A stretch of 64,000 nt of DNA from Rhexocercosporidium sp. MPI-PUGE-AT-0058 (Eukaryota; Ascomycota; Leotiomycetes; Helotiales). Below the pieces are notes generated by a model that searched no databases, was not told where the DNA came from, and saw only the letters and a program-made list of their open reading frames with translations. Location: NCBI GenBank assembly GCA_020746875.1, contig JAGTJL010000018.1:496001-560000 (forward strand), written 5' to 3'. Position 1 is the first letter of the stretch. Every line of letters begins with the position of its first letter. Shown piece after piece: positions 38,327 to 51,837 of the stretch. A program made the position numbers and the translations under genes.

Positions 38327-39341
38327 ATGGCTCTCCCAACATATTCTCGCAAACGGTACTGGTGTATTGCTCTTCTCGCGGCCGGCATACTTGCTGTAAT
38401 CCTCGCGATTGTTGTGCCATTAGCTATCATACTCCCCAGGAGAGGGAGAGGTGGTCACAAATCAACCATATTGCTGCCTCTGTACATTTATCCAGAAACC
38501 AATGCTACTTGGGCCCCATTGTTCAATGCGTAAGTAATACTCTCTTTGTACTTCATAGGTCGGTGATAGCTATATTAGAGTTTGCTGATCAATGTGCTTG
38601 CTCAGGATCGAAACTCGCCCTCAGTTGAAGTTCATTGTGATTGTGAACCCGAGTAGCGGGCCTGGCTCTCTACCATATCCCAGCGACCAGTACACGACAG
38701 CAGTGCAGAAGCTGAACGCTTATCAAAACGTGCAGACCGTTGGCTACGTTCGAACCGACTATGCAAACCGAAATGTTAGTACTGTCCTTGTGGATATCTC
38801 TACCTACGCTGGCTGGGCTTTGAATTCTAGTGCAATCGCCATGCACGGCATCTTTTTCGACGAAGCACCACATCAGTACGTCTTAGAGGCAGTAGAGTAC
38901 ATGCAGGTCGTAAACAGGGCGGTCAAGGATGCCACGGGCCTGCAGGGCGACAAAATTGTGAGTCGAAGTCAATCTATGTTTGCGGTCCAAAAACCCGATT
39001 CGGAAACTGCGGCTGACAACCCGCCTCAGATAATTCACAACCCAGGGGTCATCTCTGATGCACGATACAACGATACCAACACCGACATTACCGTCATTTT
39101 TGAACAGTCCTACCCAGTTTATATCAGTATGATCGATATCCTCGCTGCCTTACCTGGTGACCGCTCAAAGTACAGCTACATAGTCAACTCTGTTCCATCA
39201 ACAATCAAGGGGGGCATGAAGAAGTTTGTCGACGAGATAAGCAAGCGTGCCGAGTTCCTATTCGTTACAGATAACACCGAGGACTTCTATGAGAGTTTCG
39301 GAGCGGGGTGGACTAATTTTGTAGAAGCGGTTCCAACCTGA
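38327..39341 (+). CDS. sph3: Spherulin-4 glycoside hydrolase (GH135), Sph3-like
   Basis: I read join(38327..38529,38606..39341), 312 residues; the 76-bp intron has GTAAGT and GCTCAG and restores the frame at AIETRPQLKF. Residues 14-36 are a single membrane segment (IALLAAGILAVILAIVVPLA), giving a type II protein whose hydrolase faces outward. The spherulin-4 domain runs from ILLPLYIYP (about residue 47) to the end, with KFIVIVNPSSGPG, GYVRTDYANR and GIFFDEAP. The last holds an Asp-Glu pair (D153, E154), matching the acidic active-site residues of GH135. In A. fumigatus Sph3 hydrolyses galactosaminogalactan and is needed for its synthesis. Transcribed divergently from the gtb3-like gene. The gene appears intact. 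Confidence 0.88.
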
Positions 39342-41320
39342 GCTAGCAGGCGAGACGACGAGGGTCGGCAGGGGCAGGGGGCTATCGACCAGGTGTTTTG
39401 ACACGGGGGGAATCAGGGGTTGGCTATCTTAGTGCGGGGTGAGCCAACGAAGCACTGGCTCGGCCTTTGTCCTCCCCGGTTTAGAACCAACATCGCCACC
39501 GAAATACATTTCACACATAACTCCTTGTTTTTGGCTCCAAATGCATATGTGCGCCAATCTTTAGCTACGTATTCTCATTGTTGGCAACTAGCTAAGCGGG
39601 CTAGAACAAATTCCCACAGAAACAATGCACAACCAAAAGCTTTTAGTGGCAACAGGTGAGAACACTCACCTCATGCATGCATGTCAACATCAAGACGGAC
39701 GCCAAGCAAAGAAGTACGTACCACTTCGCCCAAAACGTCCCCCGGAAGTGAGTGGCTTTCCCAGCGTTTGACTCAAGCCCGTGAGAGTAGTGTTTTCCCC
39801 CGCCCCCACCCCCTAGATATTTCTCTGGCAAAGTGGTGTCGCACGGTATGGTCGTATTTCCAGGGGTCCAGGGGTTCCCAGCATCCAGAAGCTTATCTCC
39901 GAACGTTTGACCACAGATCAGGAACTCAAACTTAATTAGGACGCTCACCCGCTCCTGTCAGCGCTTCAGACCATGGCTTAACCAGCTGCACGTCTCGATT
40001 AATGGAGCGATGATGGAGCGAGAACGAACCATCTTCGGCTTGGCTATCCGATCTTCCACGCACCTTCCATCCCGCAAGGTCCCTCCGTCCCTTATTCGCC
40101 CTCCCACCAAATCTCATCGAGACAAATCTTGGTTTTCCATGCAGCGGGGGTATTGAGCCAGTCCGTGCAATTGGCTGCAGATTCGTTATCAGCTGCTCGT
40201 CACATGTGCCAAGTATATCGTATGTATTATCACCCACCCATGCATTACCACGGAGCTAATCTCCGTTCAAATGTTTACTTCTCTTAGAACATAACCTCTC
40301 ATCCTAGCATCCTCTCCGTCCCATGTACTTCACCCTTAGCGATATATGTTGCTTGCGCCAGATGCGTGGGTGTTGGCACCATGAGCTTCTTTTGGCGACT
40401 AACTTTGTCGTCGTGGTGTTGCTTCAGGGGTCAACCGCAGGCGTCATTACCAAGATCACATGCAGGCAGGGTATGAACGGCATTTTCCGTGCCATCTCGC
40501 TTAAGTTATTGTGGTCTGTCCAACAACATCTGTATGTGTATTTGATGTACGGTAATTCCATTACAAGCTTGGGATATTTTCCTAATAAGAAGATATAAGC
40601 TACGCTATTGTCTTTAATTAAATATTAATGCAATGTACAGAGGGTGGGACACAGAAAACCGAAGTGTAAATATTTAGTCTGTAAAAAAAAAAATCTCCAC
40701 TCGATTACTATGAGTATTCTAATTATGGCTAAAAAATACTTAAATCAAGCGGAAGTGGCCATATTTAGCCAAACAGTCCTTCGGAGTCGACATTTTGCTT
40801 GAAGAAATCTATAGTACGGTCCGATTCTCGGCCCTGTTGCCGTTTGAGAGTGAAATCTTATATTCTGATACAATTCTTTCTCTCGATCTTCCCGATGGGT
40901 TATTAATACTTTTCCCTTGTCCAGTTCACTAGAATTCTAGCGCCTACTACCATGTCCGTGGTCCTCAAGTTCAGCTTCAGAATCTATCCTACTTACTGGA
41001 TCAGACCTGCTGGGTAAAGCCGCACCCCAAGGAAGACTTGCAGCTCAAGGCTGTTGTTTCGTCCACGTACGCCACTCACACTAATTCGCCCATGAATGGG
41101 CTGACAAACGTTGTTGATGGCCACTGAAGACTTATCGCCTCGCTTCGGCGCTACTAAGCCGTTGTGGAAAGTAAACATTACAAACTCGCCCAAAAGGTCG
41201 TGATTACAAACTCAAACTGAACTTAAACTTTTCTCAACCTCCATCCTGCTTCATCATCTTGCCCGATTATCCCTGATTCTGAACACCAGAAATTGCTTCT
41301 GTTCTCGAACCTCCCGAGAG
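39342..41320. other. Intergenic remnant between sph3 and the retroelement
   Basis: There is no intact gene in this 2 kb. A minus frame at about 40995-41178 starts at an ATG (41178), codes 61 residues (MFTFHNGLVAPKRGDKSSVA onward) and runs into a GTAAGT at 40994. It could be an isolated exon, but no partner was found. Bases 40600-40740 are AT-rich. No galactosaminidase (Ega3, GH114) frame was recognised here. Confidence 0.35.
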
Positions 41321-41420
41321 TCAAGTCTCTCCATTGACCTCCAAATAATTCCACACATCACGGCACGCATTTGCCAAGGACTCTTTGGTCTCCCATCCAA
41401 GCTCTTCTACAACGACGACG
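41321..41420 (-). pseudogene. uge3: C-terminal remnant of a UDP-glucose 4-epimerase (probable uge3)
   Basis: The minus strand from 41419 to a TGA at 41321-41323 reads EELGWETKESLANACRDVWN followed by YLEVNGET and stop. This fits the end of UDP-galactose/glucose 4-epimerases (ELxW.......CRDxWNW.xxNP.GY). The reading frame is cut at about 41420, where the AT-rich retroelement block begins. In A. fumigatus uge3 is a member of the GAG cluster next to sph3 and makes UDP-galactose and UDP-GalNAc, so both sequence and position fit. Only about 32 codons remain and the rest was not found on the far side of the insertion (47.6-48.2 kb). The short length limits certainty. Confidence 0.6.
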
Positions 41421-41740
41421 CTAAATAATATATAAAATATATTTAGAAGTAATATAAATACTTTTAAGAGATATATTAAAGAAGAAGATGCGTTATAATA
41501 AGAATTATATATTATATAAGATTTTATTATATTTGAATAAGAATAAATAATTTATTTATAGCGTATAATTAATTAATTATAAGTAAAAATATTAGCTAAA
41601 GCTTTACTTTAAATATCTATGACTTTTAATATTAAAAACTGTTTTATATAAACTTTATTAAAAATATGCCTTACGCTAATACTCGTCGTAATAAGAGAAA
41701 AGAACAAAATATTCTTATTCCTTTTCTTAATAAACCGCCC

Positions 41741-42037
<297 letters not shown>

Positions 42038-45000
42038 CTACTAATAAAGAACTAATTCCACGAGTAAAAGATTAAACTTTAAAAAAAGCTCTTTCTTAAG
42101 TATCATACGTATTACACTTATTAAGAATAAGCTCTCGTATAAGTTACTCGTACTTCTCGATTCCGAAGCGGATAATTATTATTTTATTAATTATTATTTT
42201 TAAAATCTCTTTTTTTTTGTAAAACTTTTAATTTACTTACTGCTAAATACTATCCTTATTAAAAGTTACGATAATACTTTTAATAAAATTATTACTTATT
42301 ATGTTATATTAAATTTAATAATAAAGAAGCGTTTATAATCTTTCATTCTTTTCTTAATTACTTATTTAGGAAATTACAAAATAATTTTTAAAAGATTATA
42401 AATGAAGCAATATTAAATACCTCTTAACGTTTTTAAACGATAAATTATTTAGCTTTCTGATTATTTTTTAATTATTATATATAGCAGATAAAACAAAATC
42501 CGAAACTTACGCTAGCTTCGAATCATTAGTGTTACTAACGCAACGCTAAGCCCAGAGACCAAAAGCTAGATGAATTCTGGCGTTATAATTATTAATTAGC
42601 TGAATTATTTTTAATAAATTATTTACTTCCGTTAAACTTTACGACGAGCGAGCTTTACAGCTCCTCTCCGAGTATAAATATAGTAGAATTTTCCGTATAA
42701 TACTCTTATTAACCGTATAATACCTATACCGCTTTAGTTATATAATATTACAGCTCGTTACTTTTCTAAACGCGATGTAAATATAATATACGTAATTAAA
42801 ATAGCTCCCGCGAGTATAATATATTCGTACAAAATATTTATTACTTTAAGTTTTACTCTTGTAAAATAAGATCTACTTATTTTTATTCCTATTTCGAGTA
42901 TAAATACTTCTTAATTTTTATTCTCTTTTCTTTAATAAGAAACCTTTAATACGAACTCCGATTACTCGGAGCCGCGCTTTAGAAACTATATAAACGTTTT
43001 CTATTTTCTTTTTTTATTATTATTATAATTCTTACTTAAGAATATTACGTATAATACTTAAAGATAAAAACACGGAAGATCGCTTACTATCAGCTATTAT
43101 TACCGCTTAACGCTTATTATTATTAACAGCTTTATTATCGATTCTTTAAATGTTTTAAAACCTTTATATTAAAGAAATCATTATATTAAAATATATAAAA
43201 AAGGTATTTATTTCGTTTTTAACGATCTTAAAAATAATACGCTAAGTCCGCAGTTATATAGAACTTAAGAATATAATATAAAAGTACTTAGGTTTTTTTT
43301 AGTTTTCTTAATTTAAATTATATCGAGTTCCCGCGAATAAAAAATATTATTAAGCTTTTCCTTAAGTTTTATATTTAATAAAAAGACAGATTCAAATAGA
43401 ATTACTTACTTCCGGCGTAAAACGTATGTTCAAGATTACGTTATTTTATTCCAGAGTATATACTTAACTTTATTTCGCCGAAGATTTTAATATAAAGTTT
43501 CTTTATTTTCTTATTAAAAAAACTTAACGATAGCAATGACGATCTTTTTTAAGAAGCAAATTACTTCGCTTATAAAAATCCTTTTCATTAACGCTACTGC
43601 TTTTTATATATTAAATAAACGGAAATTAAAAGATGAAATATTCGTAATTATTATTTAAGAAATCAATACTTTAATTAATTAGCGGAACTAAAAATATACA
43701 AAAGCTATTATTATTACGGAATTAATTATCGAGCTTATATATTATTACTAGTCCCTCATATAGTTTATAATTTCTATTTAAAAACTAAACGCTAAATTAA
43801 TAATTCTTTTAAAATACGCTAAATAAACTTACGTATTCTTTAAAACAAAAAATATTATCCTTCTCTCTTATCGCTCTTATAATTATAAAATTCAATTAAA
43901 AAGAAAAAGTAAGAAAGCATTTAAGTATTTATTATTTTGTAAAATATTAACAAAAGAACTTAATACTATTAAAGAATATATTATTAATAACTTTAATAAA
44001 ATATTTATTAAGCTATCTTAAGCACCTTTCGCTGCTTTTATTCTTTTTTTTTTTTTTAAAAAAAAAAACCCGAATAAATCTTTACGATTATATATCGACT
44101 TTCGTATATTACACTCTTTTACGCGAAAAATTCGGTATCTTCTTCTTGTAATTAATAAGACGCTAATACTACGTATTAAGGCCCGTATTTTTATTAAATT
44201 AAATATTCATTAAGTATTTTATTATATATAAATAAATCTAGTTTCTAAAAAAAAATATAATCTTTTGTACGAGATACGGCGCTTATAAATATAAAGTTCT
44301 TCCGTTTAAATTAATAGCCTTACGACCTATTAATAATATATAAATAATATTCTCTTTAATTATTTAATAATTTCTGTATTACGTATTTAAATAATAACCT
44401 TATATACTTTAAAAATCTTTTATAATATTAAATTTATATTAAAAAGTACTTTAACGCTTAAATAACGCTTAAATAACGCTAATCTATAAGTAGATCTAAA
44501 AAAGTATAAGTTTAAAGTTATACGTATAAAATATTTAAGATTTATTATATTAACTTCCGGTTTAAAAGTTAATCTTAAGAAAGTCTTTATCGTTAATTAA
44601 TAAAACTAAAATAGTTTTATTAGAAAAATATATAATCTTTTCTTAGTTTTGGTAATTTTTATTAGCGTTTTATTCGCAATTATAATATTATAACAAAACT
44701 TCTTATTTATTTTATTAAAAATAACGTTTTCTTTTACTTTATTATAAAATATAAAGATATTTTTAATTACTTAAAATATATTTTTATTTTTATATTAGTC
44801 TTTTTCTTAAAATATTATAAATAAAATCTGCCGTGCTTACTTAAAATTAACATAAATAATAAAGTTATAATAAGTATATTTTCCTAATAATATAATAAAA
44901 ATTAGTTTCTTATTGCTTTCTTCTTAAAAACTATACTTCTCGCTAAGCTTAATTATGCTATTTACGACAAAAAAATACTTACTATTATCTAATCGTTTAA

Positions 45001-46899
45001 ATATTAAAAAATTAAATTAACGGAAGCCTTTTATTAAATTCGTATTATTACAAATTATAAAATATTAAAGTATTTTATGACTTTTAAATAGTTAAATGCC
45101 TAAAAAATGAAAAGATTAAAGCTACTAGCAGATTATAATTTCATAATTGCTTACCGCTTTAGTATTTATAATCCTGTAGCTAATACCTTTTCTTACAGAC
45201 TAAATAAGTCAAATTAGCAAAACTTTATAAAAAAACGTAACGTTTCTAGGAACTCTTACGACAAAATCAAGTCGACTTTTCTTTATTAGCTGTAAATTTA
45301 CGTCTCTTAGACGACTCTGATACGCTAGTATTAAGCGTAAAGATTGCTAATCTCTTATCCGTATTTTCCGTAATATATTAAATATTAAAAGTAAACCGTA
45401 CGGCTTTTTCTTTATAAGTATTACGAAAGTAACCTTTATAAAGAACCTTAGGAAGTTTAATAGAAAAAGCAACTTATTACTTTATAATAGCCGCTTATTA
45501 ATTCTTAACGTTAATTACTTTTATATTCTTATAAAACGAGAAATTTATAATCGAGTTATTATAATATACCTTAGCATATAAAAGTCGATTTAATTACTCT
45601 TTTCTTAATATTAATAATATAAAATAACGTCTATAATTAAATAAGATTATTGTAATTATTATATATACCGACGAATTCAAGTACTTCGGAATAAAAAGCC
45701 CGGATTTCTTTATCTTTTTCTTATTCTATTTCAACCTTAAGAATATATTATAAGTTTAATAAAATAAGTATAAATCTAATAATCTTCCTATTTTTATTAT
45801 TCGTTTTAATAAATAAGCTATTAATATATTTTATTAGAAACCCACCGATACGCGAAAATTCGCGCTAATATATATTATTATTTTAGCGCTTTTCTTACTA
45901 TTACCTTTAAAAAAAAGTCTTTAGTTGATTTTCTGTTTCTAGACTGCCATTTGTAATATTCTCGGAATTAAAAAATAATTATTTGTTTTAATTACTTTTA
46001 AACGAATAATCAGACCGAAGTATATAATTAATACTTACAGAAACGACTCCGTCCTTTCGTTACGTATTATTAAGACGACTAATCCGAGCTGCCTTTTATT
46101 ATAAATTATACGCAGATATTACTTTTGTACGACTCCTTAAAAAGATTTTATTTTATTTAAATTAATCTACAAATACCCACCTCGCACGAATTAAAATTAA
46201 AAAATTAACTTATTAAACTTAATATCTCTTACTAATAAATTAAATACTCAGCAAGTTATTAATTATATAAAGCGACTTCGTAATATATAAAATATAGCTC
46301 GGTTGAACCGTATTATAACTTAAGCTAAAATAGCCCGCTCTTATAATCGCTTTAGCCGCGCAGTCGACTTCGACAAAAGAAGTCTTATATAATTCGATAT
46401 ACGTTATTTTAAGATACTTTCAAGTTATTTATTTAAGAGATTAAATATACTAACGAATAAATTATTTATAGTACCTAAGAAAATAAGTAACTTATGCCAC
46501 CTGGAATTATTAGCGAGTATGAAAATCTATAACGTCTTTTTGATAAGTTACGTAAGAATCTTAACGACTTTTTATTAAAGTAAATCTAAGACGAACTTTT
46601 AACAATTAATCTTATTAGTAACGACGAATAGAACTTCAAAGAAATACTTACTTACCGCAAGAAGTATTCTAATTCTCTTATTGCGTTATTTAACTTAATT
46701 ACGACGTTGACTTATAATAATATAATACTTCCGATTTTAAATATATATTATATAAAGTCAGAGACTTTTATTTAAGTAAATTTAATATACTTAAACTATT
46801 AATAAAGCTCTTTAATTAATTAAAAGCATAGGAATACGGTATTAACGATTACGATTACTTTAATAAAGATAAGGAAATAAACTAACGCTTAAAGATAAG

Positions 46900-47170
46900 C
46901 TTTTTTCAAAAAGAAAAGGTAATATAATAGTTTAAAGCTTCTAGAGCTTTATTTCTTGCCTCGGCTATTCACTTCTTATTTAAGAAGTTGCCAAGATTAG
47001 ACGAGCTTCTATAAAGCCTACTTTTATATATAACTTATTTTTTTTATACTTTCTTTCTTACGTAATTATAAATTCTAAGAGATTCTTATTATCTTTATAT
47101 TCCCGCTATAAAATATGAGACTTTATTCATACGTGATTGCCGCCTTTTATAAAGCAAGCGTTATAACGAG
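46900..47170 (+). repeat. Dispersed repeat shared (inverted) with 27140-27480
   Basis: Contains CCTCGGCTATTCACTTCTTA, TATAAAGCCTACTTTTATAT, TATTCCCGCTATAAAATATG and TTTATAAAGCAAGCGTTATA in the same order as the reverse complement of 27140-27480, with mostly transition differences. Probably the 3' untranslated/LTR-proximal part of the gypsy family. Confidence 0.65.
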
Positions 47171-47600
47171 CTATTAAGTGTATAAAGTAATAGCTTAATT
47201 TGAGCCTAAAATAGTCTCTTGCGAGTTATTAAGTTTATAAAAAAGTGGCTTTGTTAAGCCTAAAATAGTCTTTTACGAGCTGTCAAGTATACGTGAAGTG
47301 CCTTAATATAATCTTATAGTCTTAAACCCAATCGAGAGAGCATAATATATCATAACGAATTACCTTTAAGATAACTACCTAGAGAATATAACAATTAATT
47401 AAGAGAAAAGTAGGGTAGCATAAATTTAAAGAGCTAATTAAGAGTATACCGAGGCGTTGTCAAGTAGTTATTAATGTAAAAGGCTTATTTACAAAGTATT
47501 AGAATCAGTTAGTAATGTAAATTTCATTCAAGTAATACTTAGTTTATTAGAATACACTCAAAACCTAATACAAACGTGTGTCAAGAGCACCGCGCTTATG

Positions 47601-48201
47601 TATTACTCATTTAGGTCAAGTGTCGGAATAACCATGGGGGGCCCTGCTCGCCCCTCTTCCCACACTTAACCGCTGTACCTCCGTAAAACACGGCCCAACC
47701 GGCCCTGTTTCTGCATACGCCGGCTTTCCCCTGTGCATGTAACTCAACTTGAGGCCCGGCAAGTCATGGATGTGCTTGGACCATGGTGAGTTACTTGGTG
47801 GAAGATAAGACCTTCCCTAATCTCTTGATGTCTTCCCTGGATGCGGCTTACGTGTAGCCAGCATTAAAAGCACATAAGGCTGACGAGTATTGCTTCGGAC
47901 CGCACCTTTTACGACGAAACTATTTGCTTGGCAAAGGTAATTTCTCTTCGATGGCGTTCGTGCCGCAGCGCGGTACGCGAAGTCCAGCGACCTCGCAAAT
48001 CAGCCAGGATGGAGGCGTTCTTCGTTCAAAACAGCCTAGGTTCTTCTGTAAAAGTAGAGTTTGTATAAGGTTGCTTGCAGATGTAGACTTTTTCCGATGA
48101 TGCGTTGATTTCAATCACATCTTCTCTCGTTTCGGCCGAAGTTAGGTCATGCTTGTGGTCATTCGTTCACAGTTTTGCCAATAAATATTCCGGAAGGCAA
48201 C
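47601..48201 (+). promoter_or_regulatory. Upstream region of the agd3-like gene
   Basis: Base composition returns to normal at about 47620 (GGGGGGCCCTGCTCGCCCC). No reading frame of note: the 64-codon minus frame at 47920-48114 looks like chance. An AATAAATATTCC stretch lies about 25 bp upstream of the start. The retroelement block ends only about 600 bp from the start codon, so it may have replaced or truncated upstream control sequence. Confidence 0.45.
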
Positions 48202-50896
48202 ATGCAACTCACATTCGGGGTATTCAGGCCTCTCCTAGTAGCCTGCTCGCTATTGGCTTCCTCCATATCTCTTGCTTCAGCCAAGACGGTGTCGAGCACA
48301 ATCCTTGTGTTTGCACGAAATGCAGCCGAAGCAACTTCTGGGACCTCAGGTCTGAAGGCCTATGGAATCCCGTACGAGCTCATTCTCGTTCCGCAGGGTG
48401 GAGTTACACTCCCCACGCTCAACTCCTCAACTGTCGGTAACTATGGGGGTGTCATCGTCATGAGCGAGGTCGCCTATGAGTACTCTACAGGCTGGGCAAG
48501 CGGCATCACTGCCGCACAATGGCAGGCGATATATGACTATCAGACTGCATTTGGCGTTCGACTAGCAAGATTAGATGTCTATCCAGGTCCAGAATTTGGT
48601 ATACCCTCCCTTTCGTCGAGTTGCACCGCCACTATTTCTGACTTGTGAATTGCAGGTGTCACAACTACCATCAACGAACAGGGCTGCTGTGACTCTGGCG
48701 TTGAGCAACTCGTCAGCTTCACGGACACCAGTGACTTCCCGACTGCAAATATTAAAGTGTATGCACCCAGATGACATGCGAGTGGTTATGGCTAATCATT
48801 ACTCAGCGGAGCTGGAATGACTACCATGAGCCAATGGCACTATCCTGCAACTATCACCAATTCCACTCTTGCTAAGCAAATTGCGCAGTTCGCCGCTGGA
48901 GGACCCTTCAACAGTGCCTCCACAGCAGCCGTCATCAACAACTTTGGTAATCGCCAACAGATGGTATGGTTTACCAGCTGGGGAACCGACTGGTCCGTTA
49001 CGTCAAACTTTCTTCAGCATGCTCACATCCATTGGGTGACTCGCGGACTCTGTATGTATAGAAAATACGATCTTCCAGTCAGAAAAACGATTACTGACAT
49101 ACCATCAAGTTCTCGGTCAGCGTCGCATACTGTTCAGTGCTCAAGTCGACGATGTTCATCTCACCACCGAGATTTACCAGTCCACGGACATTTTCCGCAT
49201 CCGAACAAGTGATCTAAGTGCCCACGCCACTTGGCAAGCCAATTTGAACGCTCGTCTCCCAGCTGGCTCGTCATTTAGGATCGAGCTTGCTCACAACGGA
49301 AACGGCAACATCGAAGCCGCCGTAGCTGCCGACACAACGGGCGAGTGTATTCCAGACAGTTCCATTAATCTTCTCGACTACCCTCCCAGTACGCCTCTTG
49401 AATTCGTGAAGCCCATTGGCAGCGGAACGAATCTATGGCCAGATACTCCATTGACCTACAGCTGGAGTCTTGCGTGCACCAAACTCGACCCAATCGGAAA
49501 CTGGTTCCAGTCGACAACCAATCGTGACGAGTTCTTTCATCTTTCTCACACTTTTAGCCATGAGGCGTTAAATAACGCAACGGACTCGGATGCCAGACAA
49601 GAGATTAGATTCAACCAAGCTTGGCTGACTCAAGTTGGAATCGCTGCTGGAAGATTCAGTCCGCAAGGCATTGTTCCTCCAGCGATCACGGGACTTCACA
49701 ACGGCGATGTCATTAGAGAATGGATGGCTAATGGGATTACGAGTGTTGTGGGTGATAACACAAGACCCCCCCTTCTGAACACTGTATGTCACTATCCCCA
49801 TCTAAGTATCGTATTATTACCAGAGTTGCGAACCAAATTCTGACTCTCACTTTTACAGGAGAACGAGCATTGGCCGCTCATCTCCACTGTTGCTGCAAAT
49901 GGATGGGATGGCCTGACTATCATTCCGCGATGGTGTAAGTTCCCATTGCAGAGCGCCGAGTTCCTCGATGGGTTGCCTTTACCCCTTTCTTCATCGTCCC
50001 TTCGGAACTTTCAAGTTGATGCTAATCATTCACCCCGCTTAGCTACCCCAATCTACTACAACTGCTATTCTGCCGCCTGCACCCTGGCTGAATGGATAAA
50101 CACATCCGGTGGCTCGGGAGACTTCAACTCTCTACTAGAGTACTCCCGATCCACCTATGTTCACCACTTGCTTGGCTTACGCCATGATCCGTAAGTTCTA
50201 TTGCACTTCAAGTCACCCTTAAATCACCTTCGCTTGACCTCGGGGGATTCACTTCTATCTCGATATCAACGACCATATTTGATTGAGAATTTGACTGACC
50301 ACTTATTCGTAGTATGATGCTCCACCAAGCCAATTTGAGACAAGGAGATACTGGCAGCTTCACGGTGGGACCTGTTACCGGACAGCTGTCCCTGTACCAG
50401 ATCTTCGTTGAGGTTGTTCTCCAAGAAATGATGAGACTGTATATTGAACCCTAGATCCTCCCCCCAACTTTTATAGAACCTCGTACAGTCCTTGACTTGA
50501 TCGCAATGTTTGCTGATACAATTGCCAAATAGAACAACGTGGCCGATTATCACCAAGAAGCACGACGATATTGGCCAAGCATTCCTTGACCGAATGACCG
50601 TCGAGTAAGTCTCGTTACTTTCATAATAGCGTACTCTACTGACTCATCTTCTCAGCAAATGCTCTCCAAATCTCACCTATATCTACTCTGCCGACAACAC
50701 TAAAATCACTGGAGTCACCCTTGGCGCGACAAATAATTCTTGCTCTAAGCCTATTCCGGTGCAGTTCCCCGTTTCAGCAACCACGAACGCAAGCGGAGTC
50801 ACGAATGAACAGCTTGGGACTGATCCTCTAACTAAGTGGACGACGCTGAGTGGGAGTGCTGTGACTTTTACATTCAGCACTCCAATCCCTGTTTAG
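48202..50896 (+). CDS. agd3: Secreted galactosaminogalactan deacetylase (CE18), Agd3-like
   Basis: I read join(48202..48598,48656..48758,48807..49051,49110..49783,49859..49934,50043..50190,50313..50438,50533..50604,50656..50896): nine exons, 693 residues, each intron GT-AG and in phase. Residues 1-27 are a signal peptide (hydrophobic core LLVACSLLASSISLASA). The start is ATG 48202; an upstream in-frame TTG is not used. The deacetylase core has AQVDDVHL (D262-D263, metal-site motif 1) and HLSHTFSH (H395 and H399, the His-x3-His motif), both as in polysaccharide deacetylases and Agd3. The later TPIYYNCYSAACTLAEW and YVHHLLGLRHDP segments and the beta-rich C-terminus match the Agd3 layout. In A. 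fumigatus Agd3 deacetylates GAG so it becomes cationic and adhesive. The gene looks intact despite the adjacent retroelement. Confidence 0.9.
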
Positions 50897-51079
50897 ATGT
50901 GGTCTGTACACACTTTTGCCATGAGCTGATGAAGCTATTATCCTTGGAGGGTACTACAACAAGGACGTACAAGCAAGGTGGCCGGGTAGCTCGATGTTCT
51001 GTGAATAGAATAGTATTGTATTGGACAGTTTTACCTGACTTCATCCCAGAAGCCATCAGTGACACGATAAAATTAAGAT

Positions 51080-51530
51080 CTAGGCATCTGACTGGTCTCT
51101 GAAGAATATTGTACAGCCTCCCAACCGACACCTGCCCACGAAGTAGTGCACTGGTGCCTCAAGAATCAATGTATGAAGTCTGCATTGATTAGGCTCAGCC
51201 CAAACCCAAAAATTCATACGTCGCCTAGACAAAGGCTCCTCCGTGACGGTGATATCGATGTCAGGGTCGTCCGTCCACAGTGCATTGAATACCATGGACT
51301 TGCCGGGCTCGAGTTAAATCTCACCCTTCAGTCTACCCGATTTTCCCATCATCGCGTTCTCTGCGCGAATCAACATAAACTGCACTGGAAAGGCATAGGT
51401 GAGCGGCAGCGTCCTAAAGGGGAGCTTAGAGTCACCAAGCAACCTGGTGACACCCAGAAGAGCAGCATCAGGAGGTCCTTTGAATCAGCACCTATTCACG
51501 GCAGGCAGGAAATTAAATCTTAAAGAAGGT
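51080..51530 (-). pseudogene. Unidentified protein fragment
   Basis: A minus frame from ATG 51295 to a stop at 51080 (71 codons) reads MVFNALWTDDPDIDITVTEE and then LSRRRMNFWVWAEPNQC. The same frame upstream (to about 51400) continues with protein-like sequence broken by stops. It resembles a remnant of a larger protein but I do not recognise the family. It lies convergent to and just after the agd3-like gene. Confidence 0.3.
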
Positions 51531-51837
51531 ATTTAATGTCTGTCAATGTTCCATATAATTTATCTATCTCTATCTCCTTCCACATTCATACACCAGTGAT
51601 CCTACAGCCGAATGAAGATCTGATGGCTACATTCTTGACAGACGCACAAGCCGTGCTGAACTTACATAACGAAGGTGCGGACCTTATGCTATATGGAGTG
51701 GCTGTATGTTGACAGATTACTGTACTAACTGTTGGTCCGATAAACACGGCGCGAGGCCCCCGGATCTCGCCCAGACCTAGCGTGGTCTAAGACGCTCGCA
51801 GTCCTCCGCGGAAGCATAGGCGACTAAGCTGGCCAAA

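Noticed and set aside
38218..38628. 136-codon plus-strand open frame overlapping sph3
   Set aside because: It is in another frame across the sph3 start, membrane segment and intron, all of which fit the spherulin-4 family.
47920..48114. N-terminal half of uge3 on the far side of the insertion
   Set aside because: Neither strand shows a GxGxxG dinucleotide-binding start (TGGxGYIGS) between 47.6 and 48.2 kb.
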